Position numbers and translations under genes: made by a program
The notes under the pieces: model-generated
The model's input: only the letters and a program-made list of their open reading frames with translations
The model's database searches: none
Told to the model about the DNA's origin: nothing
Source: an uncultured Paraprevotella sp.
GTDB lineage: Bacteria; Bacteroidota; Bacteroidia; Bacteroidales; Bacteroidaceae
DNA: 64,000 nucleotides
Direction: 5' to 3'
Assembly: GCA_944321565.1 (NCBI GenBank)
Contig: CALULT010000004.1
Location: 1-64,000, forward strand
In this document: in pieces, positions 1-7,152 of the stretch
Layout: the number at the start of each line of letters is the position of its first letter
How positions within the stretch are numbered: the stretch's first letter is position 1

Positions 1-227
1 GTCTCCAGCTTTTCCATGGCCAGCCCCTTGAACAGGTCTTTCTTCCCCTCGAAGTAGCATTTGAGGGTGGACACCAGCAGGCTCTTGCCGAAACGGCGGG
101 GACGGCTGAGGAAATAGATCTTCCCATTTTTGACTAGGCGGTGTATCAGGTCGGTCTTGTCCACATACACGTAGCCGTCCTCTATCAGTTGGCTAAAACT
201 TTGGATACCTATCGGAAACTTCATCAT
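1..227 (-). CDS. AAA-ATPase-like/PD-(D/E)XK protein, N-terminal part (cut by window edge)
   Basis: Only the first 75 codons lie in the window. They encode the start of an AAA-ATPase-like protein (PF09820 type) beginning MMKFPIGIQSF and including the modified Walker A motif SRPRRFGKSLL. The sequence matches the start of the next gene (bases 1700-1926) without a gap and with only scattered substitutions, and the similarity continues about 50 bases upstream of the start. The two genes are therefore a tandem duplication. Family members usually end in a PD-(D/E)XK nuclease domain, which here would lie outside the window. The biological role of the family is unknown. Confidence 0.75.
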   Translation of the reverse strand, partial: MMKFPIGIQSFSQLIEDGYVYVDKTDLIHRLVKNGKIYFLSRPRRFGKSLLVSTLKCYFEGKKDLFKGLAMEKLE

Positions 228-330
228 GGCTTGTCGTTTTTATTGATACAAAGAAACGATTTTATTTCGGGACAAACAAGTTTTTCAGCTTGGTTCACCG
301 GGTATGGCATGGGATATTCTGGACAATTTC

Positions 331-1926
331 CTATTTCGCCACTTTCCATTCCTCCACCGTGCCCGTGGCGGAAGAGAAGCTTACACCTATTTTATATAGC
401 TGGCGGCTGTCGGAATCGTAGGGGCGGGCGTAGCCTTTTTCCTTTATCTGCGCCAACGCCTCGTCCGCCGTGCCGTCCAGCTTGAACTCGAAGATGTAGA
501 TGTAGTCCGGAGTCTCCACGATGCAGTCCACGCGGCCCTGGCTCTGCGCCTTTTCCGTATAGGCCGTATAGACGCTGACGAGTCGGAAAATGAGGTAGAA
601 CGTGTAGTGGAAATACCGCTCGCGTTCTCGCTCGTCGTCCTTGCGGCGCATGGTGTAGGGGATGCTTGAAAGGAAAGACGTGAACAGCTCGCGCAGCTGG
701 TCTGGCTTGCCGTCCTCCAGCGCGTCCACTACGTCCTGTATCCAACTGTCCACGCTGTGTGTGGCGGGCTTCAGGTAATCGGTTGCCACCAAGGAGACGA
801 ACCCGTTCTTCACTTCGTTGTTGGGGAAATCCAACAGGAAAGTCCCGCGCCTGAGGTTGTAGTCCTTGATGGTCAGGTAACCGCTTTGGTATATCATCGG
901 CAGTGGGCGTTCCACGTCGGCCTTGTAGTCCACGAACTCTCTGGGGGCGTAATAGCGTCCCGTCAGCTCGTCCAGGTCTTCCTGCGTGTGGTTCAGCAGT
1001 CGTACCAGGTAGGTCGGTGTCCCGCTGGCGAACCAGTAGTCGCGCAATTCCTTCATGGAGAAAGCGTTCAGCAGGCTGAATGGATTGTACACGTCCGTCA
1101 GGTTTCCGCTGAAATGGTATCCGTCGTAACGCCGCTTCAGCATTTCCAGCATCCCGTCCGGCGTGGTGCGGTACTTCTTGGCCAACGTGGCGACGGGTTC
1201 CGGGAAATATTGTTCCAACTCTTCCTGCGTGATGCCGCACAGCGTCTCGTAGTCTTCAGACATGCTGATGTCGGCCGGCTGGTTAAATCCGCTGAACACG
1301 CTGACTTGTGAGAATTTCGTCACGCCGGTCAGCAGCACGAACTGCAGGTCGTCGTCCGCCGCCTTGAACACGGAATAGAATCCTTTCAGGATTTCGCGGT
1401 GCCAGTCCTCCAGAAGCATGTCTTGTTCACCCACCTTCGCTTTCAGTCCCGTGTCGAGCGCGTCGAGGATGGGCTTGTCGTATTCGTCGATCAACACCAC
1501 ACAACGGCGGCCATGGCGTCTGCGGGCTTGGGACAGCACGTAGGCGAAACGGTCGCCCATGGTGGTGGCCAGCGGGTTCTTCCCATATACGGTCTCCCAT
1601 GTGGCGATGTGGTATTCTATTTTCTTTTCCAGCGTGCCGGGTTGGGTGAAGTTGTCTCCGTTGAAGTCGATATGGAAAACCGGATGCTCCTTCCATTCGG
1701 CTTCCAGCTTTTCCATGGCCAGCCCCTTGAACAGATCTTTCTTTCCCTCGAAATAGCATTTGAGGGTGGACACCAGCAGGCTCTTGCCGAAACGTCGGGG
1801 GCGGCTGAGGAAATAGACCTTTCCATTCTTGACCAATTGGTATATCAGGGCGGTCTTGTCCACATACACGTAGCCGTCCTCTCTCAAGTGGCTGAAACTT
1901 TGGATACCTATTGGAAATTTCATCAT
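331..1926 (-). CDS. AAA-ATPase-like protein with C-terminal PD-(D/E)XK nuclease domain
   Basis: A 531-residue protein with an N-terminal AAA-ATPase-like domain (PF09820) and a C-terminal PD-(D/E)XK domain (DUF1703/PF08011). Visible motifs are the modified Walker A SRPRRFGKSLL near residue 36, the Walker B VVLIDEYDKPI near residue 145, and a nuclease core GRVDCIVE followed by YIYIFEFKLDG near the end, giving the D...ExK arrangement. The start chosen is MMKFPIGIQSF, which matches the starts of the truncated neighbour and of the paralogue at 5579; an upstream in-frame ATG would add 54 unrelated residues. Many paralogues occur in Bacteroidales genomes, often scattered like mobile genes. Function unknown; nuclease activity is inferred from the motif only. 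Confidence 0.85.
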   Translation of the reverse strand: MMKFPIGIQSFSHLREDGYVYVDKTALIYQLVKNGKVYFLSRPRRFGKSLLVSTLKCYFEGKKDLFKGLAMEKLEAEWKEHPVFHIDFNGDNFTQPGTLEKKIEYHIATWETVYGKNPLATTMGDRFAYVLSQARRRHGRRCVVLIDEYDKPILDALDTGLKAKVGEQDMLLEDWHREILKGFYSVFKAADDDLQFVLLTGVTKFSQVSVFSGFNQPADISMSEDYETLCGITQEELEQYFPEPVATLAKKYRTTPDGMLEMLKRRYDGYHFSGNLTDVYNPFSLLNAFSMKELRDYWFASGTPTYLVRLLNHTQEDLDELTGRYYAPREFVDYKADVERPLPMIYQSGYLTIKDYNLRRGTFLLDFPNNEVKNGFVSLVATDYLKPATHSVDSWIQDVVDALEDGKPDQLRELFTSFLSSIPYTMRRKDDERERERYFHYTFYLIFRLVSVYTAYTEKAQSQGRVDCIVETPDYIYIFEFKLDGTADEALAQIKEKGYARPYDSDSRQLYKIGVSFSSATGTVEEWKVAK

Positions 1927-2588
1927 GGCTTGTCGTTTTTGTTGATACAAAGAAACAATTTTATTTCGAAATAAGCAAGCCCTTATGTGTTTTCCACGAA
2001 TATCGTTTTTTACACTTCCACCAACGCCACCGGTTGCCGCAGTGTGTATGCTTTTTCTCCACTCCTGCCTCTGTGAGAACTTGGGCAAAGTGTGGCTTGT
2101 TCCGTCTGTCCATCTTCACAACAGCGGGTTTTCGTCGTGAAGGGTTCACGGGTTCACATGCGTTGAATCACAGTGTGTTACTGTGAACCCTTTAGGGGTA
2201 CATGGTTCACATTCCATGTCGGGATTGCCCTGTCCCGCCCCCTCAAAATTCCATATAATATCCGCAATTTGATTACATCGAATGGTGGCGAACACAGAGG
2301 CTTCAGGCTCTATGAGGTGTTCCAGGCTCTGAAACTAGGTGTTCCAGGCCTTGAAACTGGGTGTTCCAGGCTCTGAAACTGGGTGTTTCAGGCCTTGAAA
2401 TTTTCAGGTATAAAAATCCATGTAAGGAGGCTTGGCCGTTCTTTCTTGCGGATCAATGTTTAACGTTCTCTTTCTCGGCCGATGACGTTTTATCATCTTC
2501 AATTGCCATGTGCATTCGCACGTCCCAGCGGCTGATAGGTTTTTCAAAACAGTTCACATTGGGCATGGAAATGTTTGACTAAATTGGC
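1927..2588. other. Intergenic region without a supportable gene
   Basis: No convincing reading frame. The first 50 bases are the duplicated upstream region of the ATPase gene. There are short hairpins around 2141-2191, where AGGGTTCAC pairs with GTGAACCCT and CACAGT with ACTGTG, and a 22-base tandem repeat at 2316-2403 that is listed separately. Confidence 0.5.
2316..2403 (+). repeat. Four-copy 22-bp tandem repeat
   Basis: Four head-to-tail copies of a 22-base unit (GGTGTTCCAGGCTCTGAAAC plus two bases) start at 2316, 2338, 2360 and 2382. Copies alternate between CTCTGAAACT and CCTTGAAACT, and the last copy is the most divergent. There are no spacers, so it is not a CRISPR array. It lies about 190 bases upstream of the invertible promoter segment. 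Function unknown. Confidence 0.85.
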
Positions 2589-2609
2589 TGTTGTATGGTA
2601 TGAAGCGGC
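2589..2609 (+). repeat. Left inverted repeat of invertible promoter segment
   Basis: This 21-base sequence ends in ATGGTATGAAGCGGC and is inverted at 2773-2793 with 19 of 21 bases matching, including a perfect 15-base inner core. Together the arms enclose 163 bases that contain a promoter. Size and layout match the phase-variable promoters of Bacteroides capsule loci, though the repeat sequence itself is not the Mpi-type consensus known from B. fragilis. Confidence 0.8.
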
Positions 2610-2753
2610 AAGCCTATTGTAATTCATTGGGAATCAACACATGTTTAAAATGTCTTTCAAAAATGGTCGAACAAATGCCGCTTAATCAAAATCAAAATTT
2701 TTGTTCTTGGAAAAAATTTAGGCCATAAAAGTCTGTGTATTAATTTTTTTTGT

Positions 2754-2761
2754 TACCTTTG
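2754..2761 (+). promoter_or_regulatory. -7 element of the invertible capsule-locus promoter, ON orientation
   Basis: TACCTTTG is a perfect match to the Bacteroides -7 consensus TAnnTTTG. It sits 11 bases inside the right inverted repeat and points at the UpxY-like gene, so transcription would run out of the invertible segment into the polysaccharide operon. The -33 element is weak: around 2731-2734 only CTG-like bases are seen. Confidence 0.7.
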
Positions 2762-2772
2762 CGAACATATTC

Positions 2773-2793
2773 GCCGCTTCATACCATGAAACA
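2773..2793 (-). repeat. Right inverted repeat of invertible promoter segment
   Basis: Begins GCCGCTTCATACCAT and is the reverse complement of 2589-2609 with two mismatches near the outer end. Inversion between the two repeats would turn the promoter at 2754 away from the operon. Confidence 0.8.
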
Positions 2794-3104
2794 ATGGTAA
2801 AGTGACGGGCTGGAATTGTTTAATTGATTGAATATAAATAAAATGTGATATGAGGGAGTTTGCTTTAAAGTGTATAGCGCTTTGCTTTTCTCGTCACATA
2901 ACAACGGTGGTTCATTGCTGTTGAGGTTCGTCCAGGATACTACCGTTATACCTGAAATAAGGTGCTTAGGAACTCTCATGCTTTTGTCATGAGAGGAACG
3001 TGAAGAACGTACTTCTTTGTTTACAAGTTGCCCAAATGTAAGTTGGCAAATTTCTTCGTGTTTGTCGGCTGTTGGCTTAATTTCATCATCTCCTTTTGTA
3101 ATAT
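2794..3104 (+). promoter_or_regulatory. Long untranslated leader of the capsule operon with hairpin
   Basis: There are about 310 bases between the invertible promoter and the first gene. A clear hairpin lies at 2973-2995, with CTCTCATG pairing with CATGAGAG around a 7-base loop, and is followed by a short GAAG...CTTC repeat. In Bacteroides, UpxY proteins act on the leader of their own operon to prevent premature termination. The hairpin is a candidate recognition or pause element; that role is inference. Confidence 0.55.
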
Positions 3105-4616
3105 ATGCCAAATAAACTCAACCGTGTGGATTTCCGCTGGTACATTGTGCGCACTCGTCCTCACCAGGAGAGCAAGCTGGTGGAGCTTTTGGAACAGCAA
3201 AAGGCGAAGACCAAGAACATTCTTGAAGTCTATGCGCCGACCCACACCACAGTCAATGTGCACAGCAATGGCACCGACAAGCAGGCACCCTTGTTTGCGG
3301 GAGTCGTCTTTGTGCTAGCCACGCAAAAATCATTGATGGATTTCATGAGGGAGCATCCACAGGACGGTGATGTGCAATATGAACGTAGGAAGGAGGCTGG
3401 CGAAAGGACGCGTATGCGTGTGATTCCTGAAAACCAGATGCGCGCTTTCCGGGACTATAATGAGAACTATGCGGACAAAGTGGTCGTTCTTGAACGTCCA
3501 TACACAGATTATGCTTTCAATGCGAAAGCTGGCGAGCCCAACGAAATCGTGCGTGTCATCGACGGCCCGTTGGCGGGGTGTGAGGGATACATTTGCCGTT
3601 TCCGTCGTGAACGGCGGTTGGTGTTCCAGGTTCGCGGATTTGAGCCCGGCAGTTATCTTACCGTTTCCTATCCCAATGTGTGGGATTTGCATGTAGTCCG
3701 TCTGCATAACGCTGAAAACGACCGTTTGTCCGTTGGGACGGAGAAAGGACGCGCGGCAGACGTGCTCATCGGCATTTTGCAAGCCTGCGGATATGGAGAG
3801 CGGACGCTTGCCATGTTTTATGACATCATGGCCTACTTGGTGGTCAAGCCTTCGTTGGCAGCCCTCGGCAAAGAACTTTATAAGAAAGGCGAAGTTTCCC
3901 TAAGTATGCGCTTGGGGCAAATGAGACGCAACGAAGCGGAACTCGTCATCAACTTCGCACGTTACGAACGTGACAATCCGGGATATGTGAAACGGAATTG
4001 GGGTAAACTTACACTTCGGCCGTTCCTCACCCCGACATCGGGCGTGGAAATAGGAGATGGAATGACGATGGCGGAGCTTAAACATAAGGATTTTGTTGAA
4101 ACCATCCGCAAGGTTGACATTGCAGAAGAATTCTATTATCCGGCCAAGGAAAAGAACGGTTCCGTTACTACGGTCTATTTTGCCCATATCGGCATCCTGC
4201 AGGATGTGGAAAAAGACGAATATATGCTCTTCACCAACTGGGATGAATTCCTCCAGGAATACTTCCTGACGGGAGGCAAAGCCAACGAGAAGCTTGTTGG
4301 CGGGACGACACAAGCAACTTGCACGGGAACAGCGGACGATGAAAAGAAAGAGAAACTCATTGAGTCTTTCCGCAATTATGCCCCCACCTTATATAATGTG
4401 TTGACAGATGTGGCTTCTGCCGTCAAGGCGGTTCAAGGCTTTCAGGTAGGAACCGAGGCATTGAATGTTTTTGCCGTCACGACAAAAGCTGACGGCTTGG
4501 AAAAAGCCAAAGTCGAATTGGTAAATACGTGTATTCGCATCTGCAAGGAAATCAACACCACCACGCATCTTGCCATCTGGCGCAGGTACTTGCGGACGGT
4601 GTGGCTGCACGAGTGA
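3105..4616 (+). CDS. UpxY/NusG-family transcription antiterminator with long C-terminal extension
   Basis: A 503-residue protein, first gene behind the invertible promoter. Residues about 11-130 form a NusG N-terminal (NGN) domain with the typical WYIVRTRPHQESKL start. Residues about 144-165 form a KOW-like motif (EIVRVIDGPLAGCEGYI). Known UpxY proteins of B. fragilis are about 170-190 residues and consist of just these two parts. Here some 300 further residues follow that match no family I recognise. UpxY proteins bind the elongating polymerase and stop premature termination in the leader of their own polysaccharide operon, so this gene is expected to drive the downstream locus. The position first in the operon behind a long leader fits. 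Confidence 0.8.
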   Translation: MPNKLNRVDFRWYIVRTRPHQESKLVELLEQQKAKTKNILEVYAPTHTTVNVHSNGTDKQAPLFAGVVFVLATQKSLMDFMREHPQDGDVQYERRKEAGERTRMRVIPENQMRAFRDYNENYADKVVVLERPYTDYAFNAKAGEPNEIVRVIDGPLAGCEGYICRFRRERRLVFQVRGFEPGSYLTVSYPNVWDLHVVRLHNAENDRLSVGTEKGRAADVLIGILQACGYGERTLAMFYDIMAYLVVKPSLAALGKELYKKGEVSLSMRLGQMRRNEAELVINFARYERDNPGYVKRNWGKLTLRPFLTPTSGVEIGDGMTMAELKHKDFVETIRKVDIAEEFYYPAKEKNGSVTTVYFAHIGILQDVEKDEYMLFTNWDEFLQEYFLTGGKANEKLVGGTTQATCTGTADDEKKEKLIESFRNYAPTLYNVLTDVASAVKAVQGFQVGTEALNVFAVTTKADGLEKAKVELVNTCIRICKEINTTTHLAIWRRYLRTVWLHE

Positions 4617-4632
4617 CAAAAGAGAAAGGACA

Positions 4633-5478
4633 GTGGATTACAAACAAGAAGATACACAGGCCGCAACCCAGTCATTGGCTGCGAGCGAAGAAACCGGTTT
4701 CATAGCCTACACGCGGGCCTGCATCGGTGAAATGCAGGGCGAAGGCAGGTATGATGCGGCAAACAAACTAAACATGTATCTTCGGAAGTTCGTTGCCTTT
4801 TTAGGCAAAAGCGAGATTCCCTTTAAGGATTTCGACTCGTTGTTGATACGAAACTACCATACCTGGCTGGAGAACCAAGACTTGGGGCGGAACACCGTTG
4901 CCCTCTATATTCGAAACCTCAAAAGGATATATCAGTTAGCTGTTGCCGACGGCGTGGCCCATGAGTGCCATCCGTTTCAAGGCGTGGACGTAAGTTACCG
5001 GGCGAAGAAAGAGAAAAACAGGCTCACTCCTAAGGAAGTGATACAACTGCGTTACATGGACGTTAGCGGTCTTCACCCTTCCGTTGTTTTCGCTCGTGAC
5101 CTCTTCCTTTTTGCGATATTCACAAAAGGCATGACTGGCGGTGATTTGTTTTATCTCACGAAAGACAATATCAAAAACGGCAGTTTGACCTATATCTCGA
5201 AAATCACCGGAAGGGAAGAAACCGTTTCTTGGAATTCATTTTTGCAAGAGGTTGTTGACAAATATGCCCAGCCGGGCACTTCACGCCTGTTCCCCATTAT
5301 TACGGCGGAAAACCCGAAGGAACAATGGATGCAACATAATGCGGCCATCCACACCATCAACCGCAATTTGAAGAAGGTGGGGCAAATGGCCGGGTTGTCT
5401 TTCCCCTTGACCTTGACAGTGGCAAGACATTCTTGGGAGAATCTGGTGCAAGGATTGAAAATAGGAGATTTGCTTTGA
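4633..5478 (+). pseudogene. Truncated tyrosine recombinase (site-specific integrase)
   Basis: A 281-residue protein with a SAM-like N-terminal core-binding domain (residues about 15-110) and part of the catalytic domain. The GTG start at 4633 is preceded by AGAAAGGA, 17 bases after the antiterminator stop; an upstream ATG would overlap that gene with unrelated sequence. The first catalytic Arg, normally in TRGM, is Lys here (FTKGMTGGD). The second is present (LTVARHSW). The protein stops 13 residues after ARHSW, before the box with the His/Trp and the nucleophilic Tyr, so about 40 residues are missing. Homologues next to Bacteroidales capsule loci invert adjacent promoters. This copy should be catalytically dead. 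Confidence 0.75.
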
Positions 5479-5511
5479 TGGCAAGCGTCCTGGGATTAAG
5501 CAGGCTTTTTC

Positions 5512-5542
5512 TTTGCTGGATGAAGATTAATCCCTATCTTTG
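5512..5542 (+). promoter_or_regulatory. Bacteroides-type promoter upstream of ATPase pseudogene
   Basis: TTTG at 5512-5515, then 19 bases, then TATCTTTG at 5535-5542, is an excellent match to the -33/-7 consensus. The ATG of the following gene lies 37 bases downstream. Confidence 0.75.
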
Positions 5543-5578
5543 TAAATAAAGTCAATGCATTCAAAAACTGACAGGGCC

Positions 5579-6555
5579 ATGATGAAGTACCCCATAGGAA
5601 TACAAAGTTTCCCCGACATACGCGAAAGGGAATTTGTTTACGTGGACAAGACGGCGTTTGTCTATCGGATGGCGTTGATGGGAAAATTCTATTTTCTCAG
5701 CCGTCCGCGCCGGTTCGGCAAATCCCTGCTTGTTTCCACCATGGAGGCTTACTTCTTGGGGCGGAAAGAGTTGTTCAAAGGATTGGCTATCGAGCAGTTG
5801 GAAACGGAGTGGAGGACGCACCCCGTGCTTCATTTGGATTTGAATACCGGCAAGTACGACAAGGAAGCAGATTTAGATGACTTCCTGAATGGCTCGCTTG
5901 CCCAATGGGAGCAGGTTTACGGTTCCAGGCCGACGGAAGTGAACGCGGAGCTGCGTTTTAAGGGTATTATCCGCCGTGCATACGAACAGACAGGCGAACA
6001 GGTAGTGGTGTTAGTCGATGAGTACGACAAGCCGCTCCTTGCCACCATCGACAACAAACCGCTGCACGATGCGTACCGCAACACGTTGAAAGCCTTTTCC
6101 TCTGTGCTTAAGTCATCTATTATACGTCACAACAGAAGTCGAGCGTCAAGGGCATCCTCAACAAGATGACTTCAGTCGTCAGAGGCGGTCGTCCCGATGA
6201 ATTGCTGCAAGTCATCCAGGCCATGTTGGCAGGCAGAAGTTACATGGTAGCGGGAGCTGACAAGGAAAAGGACTTCCAAAATACCCTTTACCTGATTTTC
6301 ATCCTACTTGGCTACAACGTGCAGGTGGAACAGGCAACCAGCCAGGGTCGCATGGACATCACCATCCGGACGAAAGACTACATTTATATTATAGAGCTGA
6401 AGCTGGACAAGACCGCCGAGGAAGCCCTCTGTCAAATCAAGGACAATCATTACGCCCGCCCCTTCCAGTCGGACAGGCGCAAGCTTTACCTGATAGGCGT
6501 GAACTTATCATCGGAAACGAGGACGGTGGAGAAGTGGGTGGTGGAAGAGCGGTAA
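5579..6555 (+). pseudogene. AAA-ATPase-like/PD-(D/E)XK protein with internal deletion and frameshift
   Basis: The first part starts MMKYPIGIQSF and carries Walker A SRPRRFGKSLL and Walker B VVVLVDEYDKPL, but loses frame after LKAFSSVLKSSI near 6121 and stops at 6169. The C-terminal part continues in another frame from about 6166 with GRMDITI and YIYIIELKLD, the intact D...ExK nuclease motif. Compared with the full-length paralogue at 331-1926, roughly 200 central residues are missing. It still has a good promoter. The C-terminal nuclease domain could be made separately from the ATG at 6166, but I regard the gene as broken. Confidence 0.8.
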
Positions 6556-7152
6556 TCTCCGGCTATCGCAAGGCGGATTATGTTATGGTCATCTTTTTCA
6601 CTTGTCCATGGTCTGTGTTTCAGGTGAGACAAACGCAGATATACTTCGATGGCAAAGTAAGATATCTTACTTGCCCAAATAAGATATCTTACTTTGCCAA
6701 GTCAGTATATCTTCTTTTTTGGGGCGGTAAGTTTTTGGGTAACCGGAAAGAGTTCTCTGCTTTTGGGAAGTGCCGCATCATGTTCCCTTTGTGAATCCCT
6801 AAAAAGGTGCCCCTTCACAGGGACCAGATGATATTGAGTCGGTCGTAAGCGTCATGAGCATTCAATCTTGGAACACCTCAAGAAGTTCTTCGCCGAAATC
6901 ATCGCAGGCAACCGCGACTACGGAAAACTTATGCCTTCGACCATTGGCATAAATGCAAACAAACTATAAATATCAACTGAATTTTAATCTTATTTTGGAC
7001 GTTTCGCCTGTAAAACAGGGGATGCGTCAGTTTTGGACGCTTACATATCATAATGCCCATCATACTTTTTATGTTTGTTTTTCCAATTTCTTGGTGCTTA
7101 ACAAATAGCGTACTGAAAACCAAACGTTTTAAATTCATTTTAGAATAAAGAG
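6556..7152. other. Intergenic region with repeat element and possible gene remnant
   Basis: About 600 bases without an intact gene. It holds the palindromic repeat at 6637-6722. From 6838 to 6969 there is an open stretch of about 43 codons that reads like the end of a protein (LEHLKKFFAEI, then MPSTIGINANKL and a stop) but has no start. It may be the tail of a deleted gene between the antiterminator part and the flippase; I do not recognise its family. Confidence 0.4.
6637..6722. repeat. REP-like palindromic element, copy A
   Basis: A perfect 19-base inverted repeat (6650-6668 and 6681-6699) surrounds a 12-base spacer. Bases 6684-6722 are identical over 39 bases to 42311-42349, and bases 6637-6657 are the exact reverse complement of 42296-42316. 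The modules share the form TTTGCCA, four bases, AGTATATCT. A T-rich tract follows. It looks like a dispersed extragenic palindrome that may also act as a terminator. Confidence 0.8.

Noticed and set aside
2316..2403. CRISPR array
   Set aside because: The 22-base units are contiguous without spacers, and no cas genes are present.
2361..2582. 73-residue plus-strand frame over the tandem repeat
   Set aside because: Begins inside the 22-base repeat, no ribosome-binding context, no similarity I can see.
6534..6794. 86-residue plus-strand frame over the palindromic repeat
   Set aside because: It reads through the REP-like element; no start context and no family.
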